Source: Microcebus murinus (lineage: Eukaryota; Chordata; Mammalia; Primates; Cheirogaleidae). From it: a stretch of 64,000 nucleotides of DNA. Made by a program: the position numbers and the translations under genes. The stretch's first letter is position 1; every line of letters starts with the position of its first letter. This document shows positions 22,456 through 37,290 of the stretch, one piece after another. The stretch spans positions 68,248,890-68,312,889 of the forward strand of contig NC_134119.1 in NCBI RefSeq assembly GCF_040939455.1, written 5' to 3'. The notes below the pieces were generated by a model, which did not search any database, had not been told where the DNA came from, and worked only from the letters and a program-made list of their open reading frames with translations.

Positions 22456-25400
22456 GAAAAAATGAATGCAGTTGGGAAATAGAAACTGGCAGATCTGACA
22501 TGTGACTTGGTCACTCCCTAGAACTAGGACCTCAAACAAGGTCCAACAAACTTTCCCGAGGCTTGGCTCCCTCCTCAGGAGGGCGGGGTGGCAGCTATGC
22601 TGAGCAGAGGAAGTCCTGTGGACAAGCCTAGCAGGAATTCTGCGTGAGAAGTGCTAATTCTGCCTGGAGATTTCTGGGCAGCCCTGAAGGTGACTTCACA
22701 ACATCCCACTGGGAGGTCCAGATTATGGCCCCAGTGCATAGAAGGGGGAAGAGGCCCACACGGAAAGAAGCTGTCAGCTCTCACCCCACAGTGGGCCGTG
22801 AACTGCAACCCACCCTTTATTTCTACTCCACTACACGGGCCACAGGGCATGCTGCCCTGCTTTGGGGCACCGCCACTATTCCATACCCCAGCTTCCACCT
22901 AGCACTCTTATATTCCCTTCATCTGAAACAGCCGAGGTAGTTTAGCTGCAAGGTTTTCAGGCACAGAGTTGGTCTCCAGACATCAGAAAAAGACCTGGGC
23001 TTGAATTCTGCCTCTGCCACTTACTAGCTGGGTATTGTGCAAGTTACTCCTGAGCCGCTCTATGCCTCAGAGTCCCCAGCTAACTGTGAGGACAATCTGT
23101 TTAGAATAAACAAGGTCACAACTGAGAAGCCAAATGCCCGGCCCAGAGAAGTATCCACAAGGTCTGTTTCTTCTTCCTTCTCTAGGCCAGTTTGTATTTC
23201 TCGAGGTGTCCACAGAGAATCTTCTCCTAACTCGAGTCAGAGGGAACCTGCTGTAGCTGCCCTCACCTGTACACTGCCCCCTTCTCCCTTTCTCCCAGAC
23301 CCCTAATTCTTGCTCCCCCTCCTCCTCTTCCACACAGCCATGGGCTTCTGGGGAGATGACCCCACGGCCACCTGCCCTGATCTGCCTGCTCGAAGGCAGC
23401 CGATCTCAGCAAGCCGCCCACCGGCACCGCCTGGAGCCTCCAACACGTGCAGCAAGGCCAGATCAATGTCAGCCTCCATGGGCTGGAGGATGCTGGCCTT
23501 GACACTGTCACAAAGCTCTGCAGGGAGCTTCTGAGAAAGGGCTCTTCACTTTCAAAAGGCCCTGCCCCGCGCCCAGACCTCTTCTTGTGTGACAGAACAC
23601 ACCTCCTCACTGTCGAGCCACCTGGAGGCGGCTGTGTTGAAACCGGCTGCTAAAGGCATCTGAACAGCTACACCTACACGTCTCAGTTCTCAAGAACCCA
23701 GCTCAAGAGAGCTTATGCTATTAATAGGGTAAAATTTTCCAGAAGAGTATTTATAAAAAGCTCGTTGCAACTATTAAAAAACTACAAGAAAAAAAAAAAA
23801 CTTCTGCAGGAACTTGTCTGGTGTGACGGTTCACCATTTATTAAATGCCTCACTGGTTTCCAGCCCCTGAGCTGCCAGGGAGCTACTAACAATGGCGAAT
23901 ACATACTGACCCAGCCCTGTCCTACGCTTTCAATGTTTTATTACTAATTCCAGGAAGCAAACTTTGGGGCAGGTCCATTTTACAAACGAGGAAAATGAGG
24001 CCCAGCTAAGCCACGGCCTCTGCGGTTGAGGCGGCTCAGAGACACAGCAAATGTCAGCTTCAGGATCAGGGCTCAAGGCAGGGACAGGGCTGGGTCACAC
24101 GGCCTGGGAGCAGGGAGGAGGCTCTTACCCAGGAGAGGCTGAGTGTTGAAGATGCAGGATTAGCCGGGGAAAGACGGGATGCGGAGGGAGCAGGGGCCGT
24201 GCAGGCAGGAGGAAGGGCCGGGGTGAAGGCGTGTCTGGAGCACTGGGAGATTTGGTGCTGCTGGAGGGACGGTGTGCACTGAACCGACTTGGTGGGCTGT
24301 TCAAACCTGCATGTTCCAAAGAGGACTGGCTCCTGGGAGATGATCTCTAATGCTTGTGTGTCCTGCCAGATAAGAGTGTCTTTGTGTATCTAGGGCCTCT
24401 GGCCACACCAGATAGTCCATGCTATCACTGTGACCTACGGTGGTGGCTTTGGGTCATATGGTAACAATATGACCTTTAGAGGGGGCTGAAGAATGAACAT
24501 GTGAGTTTGGCCACACAGGGGCTCCATGTCTAGAGGACTGCCCCCTTATAAACACCCTGGACACCAAGGCTTGGGCAAGCATCCCCGGCTGATAATACTC
24601 CATGTGTTGTTATACATTGTTCTTGGGAGAATTAATTGCTGTTCGTGTTTCTACTGGCAGAGAACAGCTGGAAACTCCCACCAGGTCTCTCCTGGACCTT
24701 TTGCATCTTTTCCCTTTGTGGACTTTCATCTGTATCCTTTCACTGTAATAAACCCAAGCAGGAGGATAATAGCTTTGCCGAGTTCTGTGAGTCCTTCTAG
24801 CTTATCGCTGAACTTGGGGGTGGGGTCTTGGGGACTTAGCCATGTGATGGGCAGGAGGAGCTGGGAGAGCCACAAATGCCATGCTGGTGGCTCAGACTTT
24901 GTGTTGAGGGAGCCAAGGGGGGGGACTTTAAGACACAATAACAATTGAGAAACGTGCAAGTCTGCACCAAGCCCACAGGGTCTGTTTAGGTCAACAAGCA
25001 GGACTTGGGGAATTTCTCAGAAATGCAAACCATCACGAGCTCCCACCCAGGCATTTCCACATTTACCACAGAGGAAAGCTTTCCTAGAAGAAAAGCAAAA
25101 GTGCTGGGAGCGGGGAGAAGCAGGGAGGAATCCAAATTGAGGAAGTAGTGGGTTTCAAGGGAAAAGTGAAGGGTGTGCTTGGGTTAGTGCTCAGTGCTGG
25201 ACAGCAGAACCGAGGCCCAGACTGAGAAGTGCTGCCTTGAGGTCACCAAGGGGGTTAATTGCAGAGCCACCTGCCCCCTCACCCTTGCTCTTGTGTTTCA
25301 AACGCCTGCCACCTTCTTGGGGAGCTGGAGAAGGGCCTATCTGCGATTCCGATGCACAGACACACGCCGCCCCAACCTTCACTCAGTTCCACTGATCTTA

Positions 25401-25880
25401 CCTCCATCTTTAGTTCTTGCCACTCTGAGTCCTACTTTCACCTAATCTCTTTAATAGCGTCACGGGAAAAAACCAGGCTCGGGCAAGGGGAACTAGGGGT
25501 GCTAGTGCAGGGGTGAAGGCTGAGGCAGTAGGCAGGGTGGGCAGAGCAGGCATCGCAGGGTCTGTGCAAAGACCTGGAGGAGGGAGAGATTAACCAAGGC
25601 CTGCCAGTGGGAGTGACCGATACAGATGGAAGAGCTAGAACAAAGTCCTAAGGGGGGATGGAGAACAGCTGGGTGGCATGGCTGAGGCAGATGTCATTGT
25701 TACTGAGCCTTGGGGCTCTCCTGATTTCCTTTCACACTGCTCAATCTCGACCCCTTTCCTTAGATGTCTGGGACCGGGGTGTGTGTCTGGGAAAGAATGC
25801 AGGTGGGGTGCGGTGGGGGGACTCAGCCTTGGACCACAAGGAAAGGAAGGACTAGGGGACAGACAGACAGACGTGCTCAC
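22456..25880. other. NUP62/IL4I1 5' intron, no gene recognised
   Basis: MIR-like pieces lie at about 22955-23090 and 23830-24010. At 24520-24800 an LTR-like stretch contains AATAAA at about 24747 and GAGTTCTGTGAGTCCTTCTAG. A donor-like CCTGG|GTAAGAG on the minus strand near 24125 could belong to an untranslated exon but has no other support. Confidence 0.4.
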
Positions 25881-26325
25881 ACTCTAATCCTGGAACCTAG
25901 AATATGTGGCCTTACACAGCTAAGGGACTTTGCCGATGTGATTAGGTTAAGGATCCCGACATGCCTAGGTTATCCTGGATTATCCTTGGGCCTAAGGTAA
26001 ACCCGAGGGTTCTTAAGTGGAACAGGGAGGCAGAAGAGCAGAGTCAGAGAGAGATGTGACTAGGGAAGAATGGCCTGAGAGATACGATGGTGCTGGCTTT
26101 TAAGATGATGGGGCCACTAGCCAAGGAACGCAGGCAGCCTCTAGGAGCTAGAAAAGGCAAGGAAAGAGACTCGGAAAGAGACTCTCCTCTAAAGGCGCCA
26201 GAAGAGATGCAGCCTTGTGATCTATTTAGACTTCTGACCTCCAGAATTATAAGAACAATTTATGTTGCTTTAAATCACTAAGACTAAGATAACTTGTTAC
26301 AGCAGCCATACAAAACTAATGGGGT
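25880..26325 (+). mobile_element. MLT1-type LTR
   Basis: GACTTTGCCGATGTGATTAG, GGTTATCCTGGATTATCC, GACTTCTGACCTCCAGAATT and TTGTTACAGCAGCCATA in order. Non-coding. Confidence 0.8.
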
Positions 26326-26689
26326 TGGGTAGAACAGAACAGAATGAAATCTAGATAAATGGATGGGGAAACACACCCTAGAGTTGGGGTCAAGAAAGGG
26401 TCTGGAGTCAGAGGTGATGGGGTTGGGGCAGGTCTGCCTCTGTACACGGAGACCAAGGGGGAGAGGTGCTGCAGTCCCTCTGTCCCCAGCGCTTGGGGAG
26501 CTAGTACAGAGAGGAACAATGAAGTGAGATTCTGAAACTCTGGACATCCCCTGCCACTGGTGTGATACTGTTGTCTGGATGTGTGAGAGTAGATCTCTGT
26601 TGGCACCTGACAACAGGCCATCTATGACAGAGGGAAGGACAAGGTCGCCTGGGAGCACAGAGGAAGGCCAACAATGGTGATGGTGTCAG

Positions 26690-26890
26690 CGCCACTGGGC
26701 CATATTTCCCTGTTTTGTTCACTGCTGTATCCTCAACACCTAGAGCAGTGCCTGGCACTCAGCAAGCACCGGATACACGGCAGCACCCGGAACCGTTCCT
26801 GGATGGGGAACATGCTCAGAGAGGCTCAGACTTCCTCAAGGTCCCAGAGCCGGCAAACAGTAGTCCTAGGCTGGGAATCCAGATCTCTCT
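26690..26890 (+). mobile_element. L2 3' end and MIR-like fragment
   Basis: CACTGCTGTATCCTCAACAC followed by AGAGCAGTGCCTGGCACTCA is the L2 3' terminal motif. Confidence 0.55.
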
Positions 26891-26951
26891 GGGCCAACAC
26901 CTGGGACAGAGGGAGTTTTCACTGGAAAAAATAAGTCGGAATTTAGTCTAA

Positions 26952-28796
<1,845 letters not shown>

Positions 28797-29117
28797 TTTT
28801 TTTTGAGACAGAGTTTCCCTTTGTTGCCTGGGCTAGAGTGCTGTGGCGTCAGCCTAGCTCATGGCAACCTCCAACTCCTGGGCTCAAGCGATCCTTCTGC
28901 CTCAACCTCCCGAGTAGCTGGGACTATAGGCATTGTGCCACCATGCCTGGCTAATTTCTTTCTATTTTTAGTTGTTTGGCTAATTTCTTTTTATTTATAG
29001 TAGAGACAGGGTCTCCCTCTTACTCAAGCTGGTTTCGAACTCCTGAGCTCAAGCAATCCTCCCGCCTCGGCCTCCCAGAGTGCCAGGATTACAGGCGCGA
29101 GCCCTCCGCGCCAGCCT
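28797..29117 (-). mobile_element. Alu SINE
   Basis: Poly-T then GAGACAGAGTTTCCCTTTG, ending CTCCGCGCCAGCCT. It is flanked by CTGGGTTACG / CTGGGTAACG. Confidence 0.93.
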
Positions 29118-30649
29118 GGGTAACGGTTAGAGAGACTCACCCAGGCTGTGGTGCAGGGAGCAAGGAGGCTGCTGCAGTCGCTTGGAGGGAGCTGCCCCGC
29201 CCAGCTCTTACACAACCACACAACCGAGTGGCCGACAGCCAACCCCATTTGCAGGAGGAAGTGGAGCCTTGCAGAGGGACTGCTTTAGGCCAAACCTGTG
29301 GGCTGGACAGCTCAGCCCATCCCCCAACCCCATATAAAGGTCACCTCTCCTCCCTAGAACAAGGTGTCCTTCACAGCAGGGTGGGAGGAGGGACAGCCTG
29401 TGAGCTTCTAGCTGCCCTCTCACACCTCCTTAGACCACCTGGGATTCTGGTCCCACTTCCCCAGCCCTTCCTCCCGGAGGCCTTTCTACCTCCCAGGTAA
29501 AACCACCTTGCATTATGGATCAGCGACCTGTGCAGAGACAAAGTAACAGAAGGTGTGAGTGCCCCTCCGCTTGCTCCTCAGGGGAGGGCCGGGAAGCCTC
29601 CCTGCAGGATGGTGCTGCCTGTTCTTTGTCCCAGCCCGAGTCATTTGAACTCTTACTGCATGTGTAGACATTTAATATTTCAATGCCTATCGAATGTTCC
29701 TGCTCCATAACACCACACCTGCCCTATTTCACAACCAGCCCGACGACATTGGTGAGCCTTTTTAAAAATGAAAATTACACTCATTTTGTGAATAAGGAGT
29801 GTATTTACACAATTTTATGTTCAAAAGATACAAACATCTTCCCTGAGTCCCATGGCTGCCCAGCACTCACGCCTGGAGACAGGCTGCCAGGTTTCTCGAG
29901 ACTCTTTCTGGAGATGTTCCGTGCACTTAAACCAAAGCACGGTTTGCACCGGCCCGGTTTGTACACAACAGGCAGCACGCTAGATGCACCGTTCTTTCTC
30001 CATTCACAGTATTTTAGAAGCCATTTTAAGCAGGCTTGTTCTCCGCATTGGGCAGATGAAACAGGTCCTCAGAGGGGGCTGACTTGCCTGCCACATGCAA
30101 CACAGCAGTTGCCTCAATGATTCTTAGGTTCTCAGTCTTCCCTCTACCTTCTTTCCTTGGAAGTTGCTTTGCGGCTAATTAGCAATTGCATTCTCCTTCT
30201 CACTCCTGAGGCCCAGAACTGAGTACCCAAAGGCTCAGGTGGTGGGACAAACAGCAATTTTCCCCAGGGAAGAACCCATCAGTTTAGCCAGGCACGGAAA
30301 AGAAGTCAGGAAACAACCAGAAGAATAGATTTTTAAGGAGGATTCTAGAACCACCGCTCTTAATAAATAATAATAGGACTGGAAGAGAGTTGAAGACTAC
30401 GCTGGTGCTAGGCCTCCTACTTTTTTTTGCCAGGAATAGTTTTGTTTTGTTCTCTTATATAGAAAGATTTCCCCCCCCTCTACTGAACTGCATTTTTAAA
30501 AAATCAGTATTATTTTTTTTTATATGGCGAGCATTTATATATGGCTCAGACTAAACTGCATTTTTAACACTTAAGTTTTAACTACACAATTAATGCATCT
30601 TCTTCTAAACATCACTAAAAATGAAAATAACACCAATAAAGCAAAGATC
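29118..30649. other. NUP62/IL4I1 5' intron, no gene recognised
   Basis: Unique to AT-rich sequence without coding signal. TTTTTT and AATAATAATA low-complexity patches lie near 30360-30540. Confidence 0.45.
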
Positions 30650-30980
30650 CTTTTTTTTTCTGAGACAGAGTCTTGCTTTGTTGCCCAGGCTAGAGTGAGT
30701 GCCGTGGTGTCAGCCTAGCTCACAGCAACCTCAAACTCCTGGGCTCAAGCAATCCTGGCTGCCTCAGCCTCCCAGTAGTTGGGACTACAGGCATGCGCCA
30801 CCATGCCCAGCTAATTTTTTTCTATATATATAATAGTTGGCCAATTAATTTCTTTCTATTTATAGTAGAGATGGGGTCTCGCTCTTGCTCAGGCTGGTTT
30901 CGAACCCCTGACCTGAGCAATCTGCCCGCCTGGGCTTCCCAGAGTGCTAGGATTACAGGCGTGAGCCACTGCGCCCAGCC
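30650..30980 (-). mobile_element. Alu SINE, full length
   Basis: Both arms, ending GAGCCACTGCGCCCAGCC. The duplication AAGCAAAGATCCTTTT flanks it. Confidence 0.96.
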
Positions 30981-30999
30981 AAGCAAAGATCCTTTTGAT

Positions 31000-31325
31000 C
31001 GCTGGTCTCCACTCTGGTCCCCAGCACCTGTCACAGAATCCCTCGTACAAGCTGCTGGTACGAGCTCCCTTATTTATACATTTGTGTGTGCAACCATCGC
31101 CAGAGAAAATAAAAGCTTTTCTGTGTTTTTGCTCAAATATAGGCTGGCATATTATATGCATTACACCATAAGTTGTTTTTTTTCTCGGCATGCTTTTCAT
31201 TCCTTCTAGCTGCTATCGACCAGTCCATGGTAGGAACATGCCACATTTATCTGTTCATGCCTCTAACAGTGGACATTTAGGATACCTCTAATTTTTATTT
31301 ATTATAAACAATGCTGCGACAAGCA
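31000..31325 (-). mobile_element. Antisense L1 fragment
   Basis: TTATTATAAACAATGCTGCG and the preceding TCTGTTCATGCCTCTAACAG are decayed antisense L1 3' sequence. Confidence 0.5.
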
Positions 31326-31800
31326 TGGCTCATTCCCTCACTCCTTCCAGGTGTTTGCTAAAATGTCACCTACTCAGTGAGGTCTTCCTGGCTTCACTGA
31401 AATCTACCCCCGACCCCACCACTCCCAACCATCCTCCTCATCCTTGGGCCTCAGCACCATCTGAAATGCAACAGACTTAACTCACTGGTCTTATTTTATT
31501 TTTGTTTTTTTGAGAGAGAGAGTCTCACTTAGTTGCCCTGGCTACAGTGCGTGGTGTCAGCCTAGCTCACGGTAACCTCAAACTCCTGGGCTTAAGCGAT
31601 CCTCCTGCCTCAGCCTCCTGAGTAGGTGAGACTACAGGCATGCGCCACCATGCCCGGCTACTGGTCTTGTTGTTGTTTGTCATGCCACTAGAACTGTCAG
31701 CTCCACCAGGGGCAGGATTTTTGTCTGTTCTTTCCAATTCTGTCTCCCCAATGTCCCAGTAGCTGGCCACTGTGGGCACTCAGTAAATGCTTGTCAATGG
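31326..31800 (+). mobile_element. L2 LINE fragment, split by an Alu
   Basis: AAATGTCACCTACTCAGTGA, AGAACTGTCAGCTCCACCAG and GGCACTCAGTAAATGCTTGT appear in L2 order around the Alu at 31493-31662. Confidence 0.65.
31493..31662 (-). mobile_element. Truncated Alu SINE (one arm)
   Basis: GAGAGAGAGAGTCTCACTTAG to CCACCATGCCCGGC. The direct repeat ACTGGTCTT flanks both ends, so the truncation probably occurred at insertion. Confidence 0.88.
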
Positions 31801-32787
31801 AAAAAACAGATCCAGGGCCTGCTCTGTGGCAGGTATTATTCTAGCGCTTTCCGTTACTAACTTGTTTAGTTCTCAACTCTCTCCCCATGAAGCAGGCACC
31901 GTTAGTATCTTCCTTTTAGAGTTAAGTATCTCACCCAAGGTTAACATCAATGTCTGAGGCAGGATGAGTAAGACAAGGTCCCTGCCCTCAAAGAATTCAG
32001 TTTACTAACAGTAATAGATAAAAAAAAAAAAAAAAAAAAGATAAAAATTATAGAACAGCACATTAGACACTGCAGAAGAGATTTGGTTGGAAACTACTGG
32101 AAGCCCAGGGGAGGTGGTGATTAACTTTCCCTGGGGGATGTCTGAGGGGAGGGTTGTGAAAAGCCTCCTAGAGGAGGGATGTTGAAGCCTAGTTCTGAAG
32201 GATGTGGAGGAGTCTGATGGCTTAGGTCACTACTTCATTCAAGGCAAAAGGTCAGATGGGGAAGAGGCCGCTGCCACAGGATGCCTGACAGGCAAATAGC
32301 AGCTCAGCACCATCAGCCATTCAGGAAATGCAAATCAAAACCACAAAGAGATGCCACTTCACACCCAATAAAAACGATGCACCCCAAGTGTTGATAAGGG
32401 TGCAGAGAAACTGGAACCCGAGTTCAATGGTGATGGATATGTATAATGATGCAGCCACTTTGCAAAAAAGTCTGACAGTCCCTCAAAAGGTTAAACATAC
32501 AGTTACCCTATGATGTAGCAATTCAACTCCTAGGTTCCTACCCAAGAGAAATGAAAATATAAGCTCCCACAAAAACTTCTACATGCATATCCACAGTAGC
32601 ATTATTCATAAGAGCCAAAAAACACCCCATATGTCCATCAAAATGCCAGTCTGTTGAAAGTGATGAAAGGAGAAAGAAAATATGGTTTTGTTTATGGAGT
32701 GCCATACAATGGATTATTATCCAGGCTTAAAAAGGAGCAAAGCACTGCTACAGTGTGGGTGAACCCAGACACAAAAGGTTATGCAGA

Positions 32788-33203
<416 letters not shown>

Positions 33204-33483
33204 ACAAAAGGTTATGCAGTATGTGATTCTGCTGAAATAAAATGTCTAGAATAGACAAATCCAGAGAGATGAAATGTAGATTAGTGGTTGCCTATGGCTG
33301 GGCAAAAGGAAAGGATTGAGAGGTAATAGCTGAGGGTTTTTTTTCAAGGGTGGTATATATTTTAAAGTTGATTGTGGCAATGTTAACACAATGTGTGCAT
33401 GTGCTAAAAACCACTGAATTAAACACTTTAATAAACAGACGCAGATTAAACAGTAGCTCAATAAAGCCATTAAACCAAACAAC

Positions 33484-33841
33484 TGGCCAGTGCGGTGGCT
33501 TGCGGGTGGCTCACGCCTGTAATCCTAGCACTCTGGGAGGCCCAGGAGAGTGGAACACTCAAGGTCAGGAGTTCGAAACCAGCCTGACCAAGAGCGAGAC
33601 CCTGTCTCTACTAAAAATAGCAAGAAAGTAATTGACCAACTAAAAATATATATACAAAAAAATTAGCAGGGCATGGTGGTGCATGCCTGTAGTCCCACTA
33701 CTCGGGAGGCTGAGGCAGGAGGATCAAGCACTTGAGCCCAGGAGTTTGAGGCTACTGTGAGCTAGGCTGATGCCACGGCACTCTAGTCCAGGCAACAGAG
33801 TGAGACTCTGACTCAAAAACAACAACAACAACAACAAAAAA
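33484..33841 (+). mobile_element. Alu SINE, full length
   Basis: GGCCAGTGCGGTGGCTTGCG start, with an extra internal 'GGGTGGCTCACGCC' copy, then both arms and a CAA-rich tail. Flanks ACCAAACAACT / ACCCAAACAACT. Confidence 0.94.
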
Positions 33842-36152
33842 CCCAAACAACTAACCAACCATGAGGTTCCAGGAAGGGGCTGAGAGGGCAGTAGTGAGGC
33901 TGGGAAGGTGGGCAGCACCAGGCCAGTCCTGACTTCACCCGAGGGCAAAAGCACAGGCAGAAGAGTTTCTAAAGATAGGATCCTGCTTTCTTTGGGGTGG
34001 TTGGTGATGCTGGCTGAGAACGGGCTCCGGGCTGGAGCTGAAATTCTTTGGGCAGCTGTGTAGGCCACCAGGCAGCTCCCCAGGAAATGCAGCTGGGCAC
34101 ACATAGGACACCCCAGGGGGCCGAAGCACCAGGACCAAGGGACTCTGAGAGAGAGCAGAGGGGCATGTGTGGAGGGGTGGGGGTGGGGAACTGCATACAC
34201 TGGAGCTCCCTCCCTGGCCTCTCCTCTAGTCAACACCAGCTTCCCAGGGGAAGAGGCCGTGATGTCAGTGGGGGATCCACGCCAGGTTGTCATGGAGAGG
34301 GTTGCCATGGAGGAGGTTTCTCTGGGAACCAGGTGAAAGCAGCCAAGGTGGGGGACAGGGTGACTCTGACTGAGAACTAGAACCAACCACAGCCCCAACC
34401 TGCCCCTGGGTAGCCACAGCCATGCTAATACTTCATGGAATCTGGTAGGTGCCAGGCCTGTTTGCAGGGCTTTGCCACACTGACTCACTCGCTTTTCCCA
34501 GCAACATTATGATGTGCAAACTGAAGTTAAGAGAACTTAAGTAACTTGCTCAAAGTCACACAGCCAAGTAGGGACTCTGACCCAGGCTGTCTGGGTCACA
34601 AACTCCTGACTACTAATGAGGCCTCTCCCACGTGACATTTTCTCTACCACCCGTATCACCCTGAGCCATGGCTAGTACCCCCTTCCCACTCCCTAGTGAC
34701 ATCCCAGGCCACCTCCATGACCTTCCAGACCAGTTTAGGTTTCACTCCTGAATCCCACTCAGGGCTGTCCGCCTCCCCAGCTGCAGGCTGGACCTGTGGC
34801 CTGAGGGGCTCGGAGTGGAGAGAGGGCACTACCCACGTGCCCATCGAGGGGGCACTTGGGGACCCTGGGGGTGCTGTGAGGTCACCCCGCTGTGGTCCCT
34901 GCCTCTGCCTCTTCCTTTGTCCCCTCAGCTCCCATTATGACCATCCAACCCAGTGGGCGCCGGGTTTCTGCCTGGCTACTTTCCTGTGTGCCCAGGCGAC
35001 TGTGTGGGAACCACACACCTCTGGCCCACCAAAGAGGGGGAGCTGCCTCCTCTTGGCCCTGTGGTCGCTCCTCCACCATCCCCCCCAGTCTTGGCAGGAT
35101 GTTTGCCGTGAGAAAGGGCAAGGCAGCCTGGCAGGCCCTGGTGCTCTCCTGCTGGACAAAACAACTTTCCAAATACCAACATCAGGCAAGGCCACTGTGA
35201 CCCCGATGGATCGAGACAAGACCACTCCTGAATCATGTCTCAACAGAGACAAAAACGTGACAGTGTCCAAATCACAAACCCGATCAAACCCCCCCTCACT
35301 CGGAGCTGATGGCTGCCTCTTAACTAATCACAGCACTAGCTCCAGCTACTCCTCCCGCCTCTGGACAAGACGGATTTCCCATCATGGGCTTGCCCTGCTT
35401 CCTGGCCAGCACCCAATCCAGAGCAAGGGCCACTTCTCTGAGCCCTCCCCAAAGTCACCTGGCACAGCCCAACTCCTAAAATAAGTCCTCCCTAACACCC
35501 CCTTAACCAGGATGTGCTGTGGGTCCCCACGGCGGGCAGTCTCCCTCACTATGAAGAACAATGAGTTCCTGGCAGTCAGGGGCACGAAAGACAGAGTCTG
35601 ATGGAGACCCTGCTCGTTTTCCATGCCGCTAAGTCCAGCACAGAGGGGTCTGGCCCCAGTCCTCAGCGACTCTGCAAGGAGGACTGCTTGGTTCCTTTTG
35701 CTCTGTGCAATGGGCGGAGAGGATTACAGATTTGGGGAGGGGAAGTCACCGACCACAAACACTCAGAGGGCCCACAGCCTGAGTCCTATCCACACTGGGT
35801 TTGCTGGGGTTTTTCAAGTGTTCCTGAATGACTTGCCAATCCTTAAAACTTGGATCTCACAGAAAAACATCTGGATTTCCGACTTCTGGAAAACCAGCAG
35901 CTCTGCACCACCAGGCCAGCGCTGCCACCCAGCGTGCTGGGACACCCCAGAGCAGCACCTGTGCCTTTCAGGTGCTTCTTGGCGCGCCTCTCCCTCTGGG
36001 TCTCTGACACAGGGCATAAGTGCTGGTGGGGACAGCTCGCGCTCACTGGGCCAGGCGCTGGTTTCGGCCTGTTGATCCTCAACACTGCCCTCTGAGGCAG
36101 TTCTATCACTGTCCCTGTTTACTGATGAGGTGACCAAAGCACAGGGAGGTAC
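33842..36152. other. NUP62/IL4I1 5' intron, no gene recognised
   Basis: GC-rich unique sequence with a MIR at about 34420-34620 (AACTTGCTCAAAGTCACACA) and another at about 36050-36140. A 262-codon plus frame at 34696-35484 has no recognised domain and is within chance expectation. Confidence 0.5.
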
Positions 36153-36169
36153 AAAATCTAGTTCCTTGG

Positions 36170-36344
36170 GGAGGGGTGAGGGGGGCGGGTATATACATAC
36201 ATAGTGAGTGAGATGTGCACCATCTGGGGGATGGTCATGATGGAGACTCAGACTTTTGGGGGGAGGGGGGGAATGGGCATTTATTGAAACCTTAAAATCT
36301 GTACCCCCATAATATGCCAAAATAAAAAAAAATTAAAAAAAAAA
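36170..36344 (+). mobile_element. Short retroposed 3' end of a LINE-like element, copy 2
   Basis: About 175 bp ending CCCCCATAATATGCC and poly-A. It has an exact 17-bp duplication AAAATCTAGTTCCTTGG at 36153-36169 and 36345-36361. Probably the 5'-truncated 3' end of a strepsirrhine L1. Confidence 0.85.
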
Positions 36345-36534
36345 AAAATCTAGTTCCTTGGCCACATGTTGGTAAGTGATGGCATCTTGGACTCCAGGAC
36401 ACTATGTTGCCAACTGTCATCCATTTGCCCTGTCCTTTTCCTATATCCAGGCCCTATGGGAATGTGAGGGAGGGGACACTCCAGGGCTGACCCTCTCCTT
36501 TATCTCCCAGATGAGGAAACTGAGGCTCTGAACA

Positions 36535-37290
36535 TTCTTAAAGATGTTCATATCCTAGTCCCCAGAACCTATGACCATGCCTCCTATAAGGCAAAAGGGT
36601 CTCTGCAGACATGATTAAACTAAGGATCTTGCGAGATGCAGATATTATCCTGAGTTATCTGGGTGGGCCCTTAATGCAATCTGAAGAGTATTTTTAAGAG
36701 GGAGGGCAAGAAGATCAAAGGGGGAAATAGAAGACATGATGATTGAAGCAGAGGTCCGAGGGCTGTGAGGAAGGGGCCACGAGCCAAAGAATGCAGGGAG
36801 CCTCGAAGCTAGAAAGGCCAGGAGGCAGATTCTCCCTAGAGCCCCCAGAAGCAACACACACCTGCAGACCAAATTTAGTTTTCTTTTTTTTTTGAGACAG
36901 AGTCTCACTCTGTTGCTCTGGCTAGAGTGCCCTCAAACTCCTGGGCTCGAGCGATCCTCCTGCCTCAGCCTGCCGAGTAGCTGGGACTACAGGTACGTGC
37001 CACTGCACCCAGCTAATTTTTTCTATATTTAGTTGTTTGGCTAATTTCTTTCTATTTTATAGTAGAGACGGGGTCTCACTCTTGCTCAGGCTGGTCTCGA
37101 ACTCTGGAGCTCAAGCAATCCTCCTGCCTTAGCCTCCCCAAGTGCTAGGAGTACAAGCGTGAGCCACTGCGCCCGGCCTAGTTTTCTGACCTCCAGGACC
37201 GGAAGGGAATAAATGTGTGTTGTTTTAAGCCACTAAGTTTGTGATGACTTGTTACAGCAGCCACAGGACACTGATACAGAAGGTGACACC
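36535..37290 (+). mobile_element. MLT1-type LTR, interrupted by an Alu
   Basis: CTGCAGACATGATTAAACTA, GATATTATCCTGAGTTATCT, then after the Alu GACCTCCAGGACCGGAAGG and TTGTTACAGCAGCCACAGG. Confidence 0.85.
36885..37178 (-). mobile_element. Alu SINE
   Basis: Poly-T start, shortened left arm, end GAGCCACTGCGCCCGGCC. The direct repeat TAGTTTTCT flanks it. Confidence 0.94.

Noticed and set aside
34696..35484. 262-codon plus-strand frame in the intron
   Set aside because: No recognised domain, overlapping open frames on both strands, and a length near chance expectation for 64 kb of GC-rich sequence in six frames.
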